Source: Acidobacteriota bacterium (GTDB lineage Bacteria > Acidobacteriota > UBA890). Taken from it: a stretch of 5,974 nt of DNA. Positions 1-5,974 of the stretch are shown piece after piece (position 1 is the first letter of the stretch; every line of letters starts with the position of its first letter). Made by a program: the position numbers and the translations under genes. The notes under the pieces are model-generated. The model made no database searches. It worked only from the letters and a program-made list of their open reading frames with translations, and was not told the origin of the DNA. The DNA lies in the NCBI GenBank assembly GCA_002722645.1, contig PBML01000002.1, forward strand, positions 19,287-25,260, given 5' to 3'.

Positions 1-734
1 TCGCCGAAGCTTTTAACAGTTTGGTGCTGGAACCACCAAAAGCGACTCATGCCGACCGATTCGCTACCGTCGTTGAGAACGAACTTGCGCTCGTCGTAGC
101 GATAGTTTGCATTGTTACGGATTTTCCAGTCCGGGGTGGTACGGCTTGCCGACACACTAAAATTCATCTTTTTCTCTGAGCGGCGGTCTTCGCCCTTAAG
201 TTCGCCGTCAGTGTGGAGTCGGAATACCCAAAAGTTCCATGGGTCATCGTCTGGATCCACGACAAGAAAACGGTCTTCAATGCCTTCGATCTGCTCGCGA
301 ATCTCAATATGGTCGATCAACGAGGTCTTGGCCAGGTAGTGGAGGATCCCAACGCGAATTCTTTGAGCAATCCCGGCACGCTTTTCGTCGTCCGTGTTCG
401 TGTTGCTTGAGACCCAGACTTGCTGCGTGTCATCTCCCTCAAACTCCCGTAGACCAATAAAGTTGAATTGGTATTCCTGCCCGGATCCCGCGGCCTGATT
501 CGTGACCAGGATATGGATCTGCGCGTCCTGGCGATCACGCACGTAGTTGATGAATGTAATTTCACGACGCAGGTAGTTCTGGTCGCATGTGCGTCGGTCG
601 CAATCTAGAAAGACAAGGAGGCCTGGCGACACCTCTTGACCATCACCGGTGGCCTCAGTTCCCTGCGCCAACGCGTGCGCCGGAGCAAGCCCGATTGCCA
701 AAATCACGACGAGGGAGAAAACGAGCGAATTCAT
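1..734 (-). CDS. Secreted uncharacterised protein, possible beta-barrel C-terminus; 3' end beyond window
   Basis: An uninterrupted minus-strand frame of 244 codons runs from the ATG at 734 off the left edge, so the C-terminus is missing. Residues 1-23 form a signal peptide: hydrophobic LVFSLVVILAIGLA, then an AxA-type end (AHALA-Q). The n-region carries no Lys or Arg, which is unusual. The mature part starts with a compact alpha/beta-looking region (about 38-160) containing LLVFLDC, a second Cys at 50, and the striking stretch DQNYLRREITFINYVRDRQD (51-70), followed by IHILVT and a TDDEKRAGIAQRIRVGILHYLA helix. From about 186 the sequence changes to aromatic, alternating-residue strands (MNFSVSAS, ANYRY, MSRFWWF), as in outer-membrane barrels. 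I associate this layout with a secreted family common in Gemmatimonadota and similar lineages. No function is known to me. The start is supported by an AGGAT Shine-Dalgarno; a GTG at 804-806 could add 24 residues but fits the signal peptide less well. Confidence 0.85.
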   Translation of the reverse strand, partial: MNSLVFSLVVILAIGLAPAHALAQGTEATGDGQEVSPGLLVFLDCDRRTCDQNYLRREITFINYVRDRQDAQIHILVTNQAAGSGQEYQFNFIGLREFEGDDTQQVWVSSNTNTDDEKRAGIAQRIRVGILHYLAKTSLIDHIEIREQIEGIEDRFLVVDPDDDPWNFWVFRLHTDGELKGEDRRSEKKMNFSVSASRTTPDWKIRNNANYRYDERKFVLNDGSESVGMSRFWWFQHQTVKSFG

Positions 735-740
735 CCTGTG

Positions 741-745
741 ATCCT
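741..745 (-). promoter_or_regulatory. Ribosome binding site of the left-edge gene
   Basis: On the minus strand AGGAT lies 6 bases before the ATG at 734. It is the best Shine-Dalgarno match upstream of this frame, which stays open back to a stop at 870-872. It therefore supports ATG 734 over the upstream in-frame GTG. Confidence 0.55.
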
Positions 746-773
746 GCGATACCGTAATAGGGGAATTCAGACT

Positions 774-828
774 ACTAGCGGGGCGGGAACCTTCAGGGTG
801 GGGCACAAGGCTTGCTATCTCCGCTAGT
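774..828. repeat. 8-bp perfect inverted repeat with 39-base spacer
   Basis: ACTAGCGG at 774-781 is matched by its exact reverse complement CCGCTAGT at 821-828. The repeat sits 40-95 bases upstream of the left-edge gene's start, where an operator or leader hairpin could act. No regulator family is recognised. An 8-bp match in this context could be chance. Confidence 0.3.
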
Positions 829-840
829 GTCGCATGGCAA

Positions 841-852
841 GTCGTGCACGAC
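841..852. repeat. 12-bp perfect palindrome
   Basis: GTCGTGCACGAC is fully self-complementary and centred on GTGCAC. It lies 107-118 bases upstream of the left-edge gene's start, in noncoding sequence. Such a palindrome could be a binding site for a dimeric regulator, but I do not recognise it as a known operator. Confidence 0.35.
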
Positions 853-918
853 AATCCGGAGTGGAATGTCTAGTTGCCACAACTTACGCACGCTGCCAGG
901 TCAGCTGAGCTAGCGTTA

Positions 919-948
919 CCGCCCTGAGAGACCTTTGGGCACGGGCGG
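919..948 (-). terminator. Possible stem-loop terminator downstream of metH
   Basis: On the minus strand, 22 bases after the metH stop, CCGCCC (948-943) pairs with GGGCGG (924-919). Two further pairs can form across a one-base bulge, leaving a 13-base loop. No U-tract follows, so this is at best a weak or factor-assisted terminator. Confidence 0.25.
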
Positions 949-970
949 GGCCTGTGGGGGATACAGCTGT

Positions 971-3900
971 CTATTTTGGTTCCCCGGGAGAGTAGCCAAG
1001 ATTTGGGCCCAGCCAGCGTTCAATGTCGGATCTTTCCATTTTCTTACGCTTGGCGTAGTCGTCCACTTGCTGGTGTGTGATTTTACCAAGGCTAAAATAC
1101 CGAGCGTTGGGATGGTTGAAATACAGGCCACTTACCGAAGCAGCTGGAAGCATCGCAAAGCTTTCCGTTAGCGTGACGCCGGTCGAGGACTCTGCTTTGA
1201 GCAAACTGAAGAGAGTTTGTTTTTCGGTGTGGTCGGGCTGGGATGGATAGCCGGGTGCCGGCCGGATGCCCTGATAACGTGCCTTGACCAGGTCGTCAAT
1301 GGTTAGGGTTTCTGTTCCCCCCAAGCCGCAGTCAGCGCGTGCCAGAGCGTGCAGTTTTTCGGCTAGTGCTTCTGCGAGGCGATCGGCGATTGCTTTCACC
1401 ATAATTGCGTTGTAGTCGTCATGATCACGCTCGAACTCTGCCACCATCTCGTGGACGCCATGTCCGGCGGTGACCACGAAACCACCAATAAAGTCTTCTA
1501 AACGCGATTCGCAGGGTGCCACGAAGTCGGCTAATGCCAAATAAGGTTGGTCGGGACCTCGGCGAGTTTGTTGCCGCAACGTGTGGAATCGGGCGATCTC
1601 AACCTGCCGGGAGTTGTCCTGATAAACCGCTATGTCATCGCCGTCACTATTGGCAGCGAAGAATCCGTAAACGGCTTTCGGGGTAAGCAGGTCCTGAGTC
1701 GAGACCTTTCCGAGCAAGGCTTGTCCATTTTCGAATAGCTCCTGCGCGGAAGCTCCAACTTTCTGATCGTCAAGAATCTTGGGGTAAACGCCACGAAGCT
1801 CCCAAACACCGAAAAACGGGGTCCAGTCAATATAGGGGATTAACTCGGAGACATGAATTGGATCGAGGACGCGAGGTCCTAGAAACGAAGGCTCCGGGAT
1901 TTGGTCAGCGTTCCAAATTATCGATGCGGGGTGTGCTCGGGCAAGTGCGAGGTCTACTAAATCGGGCGGAATAGCCGCGGCGAAGGACGCGCGCGCTTTT
2001 TCTTGTTCGCGGGTGGTCCGCTGGATTAGCGCATCCCGAGAATTGGAATTAACGAGTTCACTGACAACACCGACGGCGCGTGATGCATCCTTCACGTGGA
2101 TGGTTCCGCCATCGTACTGTGTGGCAATTTTTACCGCGGTGTGCTTGCTAGTAGTCGTTGCCCCACCGATGAGTAGGGGGACCTTGAAGTTGAGGCGCTT
2201 CATCTCGTCGGCAACATGGACCATCTCGTCCAGCGAGGGGGTGATCAGGCCGCTCAGTCCTATGACGTCAACAGCTTGCTCACGGGCCGTCTCCAAGATT
2301 TTGTCGGCTGGCACCATAACCCCCAGATCGACTACGTCATAGCCGTTACAGCCCAAGACAACACCGACGATATTCTTGCCAATGTCATGCACGTCGCCCT
2401 TGACCGTCGCCATGAGGATCTTGGTCCGGGCTTTGGTAAGTCCGGCTTCTTCTTTTTCGGCTTCAAGATAGGGAAGAAGATAGGCGACCGCCTTTTTCAT
2501 GACCCGCGCGCTCTTCACCACTTGTGGAAGAAACATTTTTCCATCACCGAACAAGTCGCCAACTACGTTCATTCCGCCCATTAGGGGGCCTTCAATAACC
2601 TCAAGGGGGCGAGACATTTGCTGGCGTGCCTCTTCGGTGTCTTCCTCGATAAAGTCGGTTACACCTTTGACCAGAGCATGGCTAAGGCGTTCGCTTACGG
2701 TGCCTTGACGCCATTCCATGGCGAGTTCTCTATCTTCGGTGACCGCAATGTGTTCCTGCGCCACTTCGATCAATCGTTCCTGCGCGCCGTTCCCCCGGTT
2801 AAAAATTACGTCTCCGATTAAATCCCGTAGCTCAATTGGGATGTCCTCATATACGTCGAGCTGGCCGGCATTCACGATCGCCATGTCGAGCCCGGCTTTA
2901 ATGGCGTGATAAAGAAAGATGGAGTTCATTGCACGCCGTATACGTTCGTTGCCGCGGAACGAGAAAGAGAGGTTGCTGATGCCGCCCGATATTTTCACAA
3001 GCGGAAATCGCTCCTTAATTTGGCGGGTGGCCTCAATGAAGTTGATAGCGTAGTCGTCGTGCTCCTCGATTCCAGTAGCGATCGTGAGCACGTTCGGATC
3101 AAAAATGATGTCTTGCGGGGGAAAGCCGACATCTTCTGTGAGAATCCGGTAGGCGCGTTCTGCGATCTCCACCTTACGCTCCACTGTAGCTGCCTGCCCC
3201 TCTTCGTCGAATGCCATCACGATGACAGCGGCTCCGTGAAGACGAAGAGTTCGCGCCTGTTCATTAAATGTCTTCTCGCCTTCCTTGAGGCTTATTGAAT
3301 TGGCGATGGATTTGCCTTGCAGACACTTCAGGCCAGCTTCAAGGACCGAAAACTTGGAAGAATCGACCATGATGGGTAATCGTGCGATGTCGGGTTCAGT
3401 GGCGATCAAATTCAGAAAGGTTGTCATCTCCTGCTCGGACTCAAGAAGACCTTCGTCCATGTTGACATCGAGGATGTTGGCACCGCCTTGAACTTGATGC
3501 TGGGCTACCTGGACCGCTTCTTCGTAGGCGTGTTCCTGGATTAGACGGGCGAAACGGCGGGAGCCGGAAACATTGGTACGCTCGCCGATCATGATCAGAT
3601 TTGATTCAGGGCGAACGGTAAGTGGTTCGAGGCCACTATAACGGGATAAGGGCTCTGGGGATCCGGGTACGTGAGGCAGCATTCCACGCATGGCTTTAGC
3701 GATTGCGGCGGTATGGGCTGGCGTTGAGCCGCAACACGACCCGACGATATTGAGCCAGCCAGCCTCTGCGAAGGAACGCACCTGGGCCGCCATCGCCTCA
3801 GGGGTTTCGTCATAGTCTCCGAATTCATTCGGGAGTCCGGCGTTCGGCCAGCACGCGATATAGACGTCCGAGACGGTGACAATCTCCTCTAGATATGGCC

Positions 3901-4684
3901 GCATTAGGTCGGCACCTAGAGAGCAGTTAATACCAACTCCGAGCAGATTGGCGTGAGACACCGAGTTCCAGAAGGCCTCTGGCGTCTGGCCCGAAAGATT
4001 GCGTCCGCTTGCGTCAATGACGGTAAGGGAAACAATGACTGGGACCCGGGAACCAAAGGTCTCGAAAGCCTCCTCGATACCCATCAGGGCGGCTTTGGCG
4101 TTGAGTGTGTCGAACGCTGTTTCAGGAAGCAGTATGTCGACCCCTCCAGCTAACAAGCCGTGTGCCTGGTCGCGATAAGTCTCCCGAAGGTCGTCAAAAC
4201 TTACGGCGCGAAATGCTGGATCATTTACGTCAGGGGAAAGGGAAGTGGTCTTGTTTGTTGGACCTATTGAGCCAGCCACGAAACGTGGCCGGGCGGGATT
4301 CTTCGCAGTGATGTCATCAGCAGCCTTACGGGCAACTTTGGCCGCCGTTTCGTTGAGTTCAAAGGAAAGTTCGGCAAGACCGTATTCCCCCATGGCCACA
4401 GCGGTACCGTTGAACGTATTGGTTTCGATGATGTCGGCGCCGGCCTCAAGATAGTCACGGTGAATACTCTCGACCACTTCCGGTTTTGTGATACACAAGA
4501 GGTCATTGAATCCTTGAAGCGCCTGGGGATGATCCGCGTATCGGTCGCCGCGAAAATCTTCTTCGGACAATCGAAATCCCTGGATCATGGTGCCCATGGC
4601 ACCATCAAGAATGAGGATCCGGCTCTGGAGAAGGCTCTCCAATTCTGATGCCCGGCTAGGGCGGAGATCAGTAGACATAACCAT
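971..4684 (-). CDS. metH: Cobalamin-dependent methionine synthase
   Basis: The enzyme transfers a methyl group from 5-methyltetrahydrofolate to homocysteine through cobalamin, giving methionine and tetrahydrofolate in the cytoplasm (EC 2.1.1.13). At 1237 residues it is full length; the E. coli enzyme has about 1227. The homocysteine domain (about 15-335) has DGAMGTM at 27-33 and the zinc cysteines Cys254 (GINCSLG) and Cys317-Cys318 (GSCCGS). The pterin-binding domain (about 360-620) starts with MIGERTNVSGS. The four-helix cap (about 655-745) is followed by the Rossmann B12 domain (about 755-880): GDVHDIG with axial ligand His766, SGL at 811-813 and GGATTT at 840-845. The activation domain (about 900-1237) has the SAM motif RPAPGY at 1141-1146, where the E. 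coli Cys before Pro-(Asp/Glu)-His is Gln1149. The start is ATG 4684 or ATG 4678, two codons later. Neither has a visible Shine-Dalgarno. No frameshift or missing ligand is seen. Confidence 0.98.
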   Translation of the reverse strand: MVMSTDLRPSRASELESLLQSRILILDGAMGTMIQGFRLSEEDFRGDRYADHPQALQGFNDLLCITKPEVVESIHRDYLEAGADIIETNTFNGTAVAMGEYGLAELSFELNETAAKVARKAADDITAKNPARPRFVAGSIGPTNKTTSLSPDVNDPAFRAVSFDDLRETYRDQAHGLLAGGVDILLPETAFDTLNAKAALMGIEEAFETFGSRVPVIVSLTVIDASGRNLSGQTPEAFWNSVSHANLLGVGINCSLGADLMRPYLEEIVTVSDVYIACWPNAGLPNEFGDYDETPEAMAAQVRSFAEAGWLNIVGSCCGSTPAHTAAIAKAMRGMLPHVPGSPEPLSRYSGLEPLTVRPESNLIMIGERTNVSGSRRFARLIQEHAYEEAVQVAQHQVQGGANILDVNMDEGLLESEQEMTTFLNLIATEPDIARLPIMVDSSKFSVLEAGLKCLQGKSIANSISLKEGEKTFNEQARTLRLHGAAVIVMAFDEEGQAATVERKVEIAERAYRILTEDVGFPPQDIIFDPNVLTIATGIEEHDDYAINFIEATRQIKERFPLVKISGGISNLSFSFRGNERIRRAMNSIFLYHAIKAGLDMAIVNAGQLDVYEDIPIELRDLIGDVIFNRGNGAQERLIEVAQEHIAVTEDRELAMEWRQGTVSERLSHALVKGVTDFIEEDTEEARQQMSRPLEVIEGPLMGGMNVVGDLFGDGKMFLPQVVKSARVMKKAVAYLLPYLEAEKEEAGLTKARTKILMATVKGDVHDIGKNIVGVVLGCNGYDVVDLGVMVPADKILETAREQAVDVIGLSGLITPSLDEMVHVADEMKRLNFKVPLLIGGATTTSKHTAVKIATQYDGGTIHVKDASRAVGVVSELVNSNSRDALIQRTTREQEKARASFAAAIPPDLVDLALARAHPASIIWNADQIPEPSFLGPRVLDPIHVSELIPYIDWTPFFGVWELRGVYPKILDDQKVGASAQELFENGQALLGKVSTQDLLTPKAVYGFFAANSDGDDIAVYQDNSRQVEIARFHTLRQQTRRGPDQPYLALADFVAPCESRLEDFIGGFVVTAGHGVHEMVAEFERDHDDYNAIMVKAIADRLAEALAEKLHALARADCGLGGTETLTIDDLVKARYQGIRPAPGYPSQPDHTEKQTLFSLLKAESSTGVTLTESFAMLPAASVSGLYFNHPNARYFSLGKITHQQVDDYAKRKKMERSDIERWLGPNLGYSPGEPK

Positions 4685-4706
4685 ATGATGATAGACGATC
4701 AGCCAT
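4668..4706 (-). other. Possible 12-codon upstream ORF overlapping the metH start
   Basis: On the minus strand an ATG at 4706 opens a short frame, MADRLSSYGYVY, ending at TGA 4670-4668. It runs across both candidate metH start codons (4684 and 4678) in another frame. Because metH lacks a visible Shine-Dalgarno, termination and re-initiation here could couple translation. This ATG has no Shine-Dalgarno either, so chance is the simpler explanation. Confidence 0.12.
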
Positions 4707-4737
4707 TATTGGTTGTCGTGTGTAGTTTCCGGAATTG

Positions 4738-4767
4738 TTGACTGGAGGGAGTTCACGAGAATATTGA
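4738..4767 (+). promoter_or_regulatory. Possible sigma-70-type promoter for the SnoaL-like gene
   Basis: TTGACT at 4738-4743 is followed after 18 bases by TATTGA at 4762-4767. The -35 is near consensus; the -10 is weaker. Transcription would start near 4774 and give a leader of about 140 bases before ATG 4916, an unusually long one. Assigned by eye only. Confidence 0.3.
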
Positions 4768-4774
4768 GGGAGAG

Positions 4775-4885
4775 CTGGTTTCTGACCAGGGGTCGCAGAG
4801 AGAATGTACCCTGGCAAAACTGTTATTTTAGACGGTGCTTGGTAGCTAAAAGTTAGTTCTGAGGTAGTCGTTACTCGGGTACGAC
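4775..4885 (+). promoter_or_regulatory. Structured leader with mutually exclusive hairpins
   Basis: Three stem-loops can form upstream of the SnoaL-like gene. Hairpin A pairs CTGGT (4775-4779) with ACCAG (4785-4789). Hairpin B pairs CCAGGG (4786-4791) with CCCTGG (4809-4814), plus one pair across a bulge; it shares bases with A, so A and B exclude each other. Hairpin C pairs GTCGT/AC (4867-4874, one bulged T) with GTACGAC (4879-4885) around a TCGG loop. CCAGG at 4895-4899, just before the ribosome binding site, could also pair with CCTGG at 4810-4814. This fits an attenuator or riboswitch-like layout but matches no class I know. Confidence 0.2.
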
Positions 4886-4903
4886 GCTTCAATCCAGGAA
4901 ATC

Positions 4904-4909
4904 GGAGAG
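4904..4909 (+). promoter_or_regulatory. Ribosome binding site of the SnoaL-like gene
   Basis: GGAGAG sits 6 bases before ATG 4916, a good Shine-Dalgarno at standard spacing. It fixes the start and agrees with the signal peptide beginning there. Confidence 0.7.
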
Positions 4910-4915
4910 TCAAGT

Positions 4916-5368
4916 ATGCGCGCATTGTTGCAGGTTTCGGTACTAGTGATGGTCCTTGTGATTCTTGGCACCGTCACCGTGAGCGCCCAAAACGGCGCGG
5001 CAGAAGCGATTAAGGCTGTGAATCAACTGTTTCAGGAATACGTTGCGGAAGGGAATGCTGATGCCCTAACCATGCTGTTCACGGAAGATGGGATGTCTAT
5101 GCAGCCAAACGCTGATCCTCGTGTGGGCCATGAAGCGATAAAGGAAGCTCATGCGGAAATGTTTGCCACTGGAGTTGGTGCTTTACGACTAACCACAGAT
5201 GAACTCGAGGTGTTCGGTGACACAGCCCACGAAGTCGGTCGCTTCGTAACAGAGACTGCCGATGGTGACCATATAGACCATGGCAAGTACGTTGTTATCT
5301 GGAAGCGCATCGAGGGCGAATGGAAACTGCACCGTGATATCTTCAACAGCAACATGGCTGCACAGTAG
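4916..5368 (+). CDS. Secreted SnoaL/DUF4440-like (NTF2-fold) protein
   Basis: This 150-residue protein has a signal peptide at 1-24: Arg2, a hydrophobic core (LLQVSVLVMVLVILG) and a VSA cleavage site before Gln25. The mature part fits the NTF2-like fold of the SnoaL/DUF4440 (SgcJ/EcaC-type) families. An N-terminal helix (about 28-46, AIKAVNQLFQEYVAEGN) leads to DALTMLFTEDG (50-59), the usual helix-to-strand turn. The C-terminal strands are GKYVVIWKRIEGEWKLHRD (123-141), a strongly characteristic ending. Family members range from polyketide cyclases to ketosteroid-isomerase-like proteins and many of unknown role. The cleft residues here do not let me name a substrate. Export suggests a periplasmic or extracellular role. 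The gene has its own ribosome binding site, diverges from metH and converges on the next gene, so it is probably a single-gene unit. Confidence 0.88.
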   Translation: MRALLQVSVLVMVLVILGTVTVSAQNGAAEAIKAVNQLFQEYVAEGNADALTMLFTEDGMSMQPNADPRVGHEAIKEAHAEMFATGVGALRLTTDELEVFGDTAHEVGRFVTETADGDHIDHGKYVVIWKRIEGEWKLHRDIFNSNMAAQ

Positions 5369-5432
5369 TTAAGGCGGTCCTCAGTTAGCCCCACTTATAT
5401 ATTCACATCGAATAAAAAGGCCCTGAGATAGA

Positions 5433-5462
5433 CAAAACCCCCTGGCAAGCCAGGGGGTTTTG
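5433..5462. terminator. Bidirectional intrinsic terminator
   Basis: CAAAACCCCCTGGC (5433-5446) and its exact reverse complement (5449-5462) form a 14-bp stem around only AA; in practice the C-G pair next to it opens to give a 4-base loop. The stem ends in TTTTG on both strands, so it can stop transcripts from the SnoaL-like gene (stop at 5368) and from the converging 131-residue gene (stop at 5491). The U-tracts are short but the GC core is very strong. Confidence 0.9.
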
Positions 5463-5490
5463 CAATAGCACGGGACAAGGACCTAGAGGT

Positions 5491-5886
5491 CTAGTTCCAT
5501 CCCCACGCAGTAGTCTTTGTGCCCCCGTCCGCAGTGACATCGTAGTGAAAGACCATGGCGGTGCCATTAAGGTCTGCGAAGGCTTCCGAGTCTGTGTGAA
5601 GAAGGATCGCACCACGCCAGGCAACCGATCCATCCGCTCCTGCGCCCGGGCAAGCTCCCATACCCCTAAGATTGATGACATCACCATCAGCCGTGGTCAT
5701 CACGCCGTGGCCTTCACCATGAATGGATCCATCAGCCCGCGTTTCCATCCAATATGTCCACGCGCTGGTCTGGTCGACGCCCTTAACCGTTCCTTTGGTT
5801 GCTAGCGTGATTTCAACCTTGTTGTCTCCAAGGTCAGTCATTTCAGCTGCGGTACCGACTTCTTCAATTAGGATCTCTCCGAGCAT
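5491..5886 (-). CDS. Uncharacterised 131-residue protein, probably beta-rich
   Basis: No signal peptide or membrane segment is present, so the product is probably cytoplasmic. The sequence is a chain of short strands separated by Gly/Asp turns: KVEITLATKGTVKG (23-36), SAWTYWMETRADGSIHGEGHGVMTTADGD (41-69), INLRGMGA (71-78), VAWRGAILLHT (88-98) and a C-terminal strand ending in WGWN. The recurring G-x-G and W-R-G elements suggest a small beta-barrel, in the style of DUF3224 or allene-oxide-cyclase-like folds. I recall similar conserved hypothetical proteins with a GEGxGV...WRGAI...LNG pattern, but I cannot assign a family or function. There is one cysteine (79) and no evident catalytic motif. 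GGAGA (5900-5896) lies 9 bases before the ATG, which supports the start. The gene converges on the SnoaL-like gene. Confidence 0.8.
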   Translation of the reverse strand: MLGEILIEEVGTAAEMTDLGDNKVEITLATKGTVKGVDQTSAWTYWMETRADGSIHGEGHGVMTTADGDVINLRGMGACPGAGADGSVAWRGAILLHTDSEAFADLNGTAMVFHYDVTADGGTKTTAWGWN

Positions 5887-5937
5887 GATGTTCCGTCTCC
5901 AGTTATTTTTCCAAGAAACACAAAAGCGTACGTGACC

Positions 5938-5965
5938 CTAATATGAATCTGCTTGGTTGGCAAAA
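5938..5965 (-). promoter_or_regulatory. Possible promoter of the 131-residue gene
   Basis: On the minus strand TTTTGC (5965-5960) is followed after 16 bases by TATTAG (5943-5938), a moderate sigma-70-like pair. Transcription would start near 5931 and give a leader of about 45 bases. Assigned by eye, and the -35 is poor. Confidence 0.27.
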
Positions 5966-5974
5966 CCTGTGACG

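Larger units (their letters stand above)
735..970. other. Intergenic spacer, 236 bases, palindrome-rich
   Basis: This lies between the metH stop and the start of the left-edge gene, both on the minus strand. I see no supported coding frame. It holds several short perfect palindromes or inverted repeats: 774-781 with 821-828, 841-852, 872-884, 901-908 (TCAGCTGA) and 963-970 (ACAGCTGT). There is also a GC-rich stem at 919-948. No convincing -35/-10 pair for the left-edge gene was found. A tRNA was considered and rejected. Confidence 0.7.
4685..4915. other. Divergent intergenic region between metH and the SnoaL-like gene
   Basis: These 231 bases must hold the promoters and leaders of two divergent genes. 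On the minus strand I searched by eye for a cobalamin riboswitch (B12 box), SAM-I and SAH riboswitches ahead of metH and found no convincing match. A TAAAAT hexamer (4830-4825, minus) could be a metH -10, but it lacks a good -35. The plus strand holds a better promoter candidate and three hairpins, listed separately. Confidence 0.6.

Noticed and set aside
317..565. 82-codon minus-strand frame overlapping the left-edge gene.
   Set aside because: The frame open from 734 to the edge has a signal peptide, ribosome binding site and coherent protein sequence; this one is its shadow.
880..920. tRNA-like sequence on the minus strand (TAGCTCAGCTG followed by a possible D-arm).
   Set aside because: No matching acceptor stem, anticodon arm or TpsiC arm follows; the similarity is limited to one short stretch.
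2906..3298. 130-codon plus-strand frame inside metH.
   Set aside because: It is antisense to the highly conserved pterin-binding domain of metH, with no start signal or recognisable protein features.
4587..4605. Perfect 8-bp inverted repeat with a CAT centre near the 5' end of metH.
   Set aside because: It falls on the codons of the conserved DGAMGTM motif, so protein conservation and codon choice explain it.
4741..4830. SAH or cobalamin riboswitch ahead of metH, suggested by CTGCGACC and GCCAGG on the minus strand.
   Set aside because: The elements occur in the wrong order and without the required pairing; no B12 box is present.
4668..4925. 85-codon minus-strand frame spanning the metH upstream region.
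   Set aside because: It begins inside the SnoaL-like gene's start and covers the intergenic region, has no ribosome binding site, and has low-complexity composition unlike a real protein.

Overview
The window looks like ordinary chromosome from a moderate-GC, probably diderm (Gram-negative-type) environmental bacterium. Two products have Sec-type signal peptides, and one of them, cut by the left edge, ends in alternating-residue beta-strand sequence typical of an envelope or barrel protein. That protein resembles a secreted family I associate with Gemmatimonadota and related uncultured lineages. This is recall and not a search result, so the taxonomic guess is weak. I see no mobile element, CRISPR array, rRNA or convincing tRNA.

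Layout from left to right. (1) Positions 1-734, minus strand: the first 244 residues of a secreted, uncharacterised protein whose C-terminus lies beyond the window. (2) Positions 735-970: a 236-base spacer rich in short perfect palindromes, with a weak GC-rich stem-loop just past the metH stop. (3) Positions 971-4684, minus strand: a complete 1237-residue cobalamin-dependent methionine synthase (metH) with all four modules and the key ligands intact. (4) Positions 4685-4915: a divergent intergenic region holding the metH leader, which has no visible Shine-Dalgarno site and no recognised riboswitch, and a possible long structured leader for the next gene. (5) Positions 4916-5368, plus strand: a secreted SnoaL/DUF4440-like (NTF2-fold) protein. 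(6) Positions 5433-5462: a strong symmetric hairpin that should terminate both converging genes. (7) Positions 5491-5886, minus strand: a 131-residue uncharacterised, probably beta-rich protein, with a possible promoter in the last 40 or so bases of the window.

The genes do not form an obvious pathway. metH and the left-edge gene share a strand but are 236 bases apart, and the left-edge gene has its own ribosome binding site, so co-transcription is possible but not shown. The SnoaL-like gene and the 131-residue gene converge on a shared terminator. I found no clear new system. The items most worth checking are the left-edge secreted family, the mutually exclusive hairpins ahead of the SnoaL-like gene, and the start region of metH.
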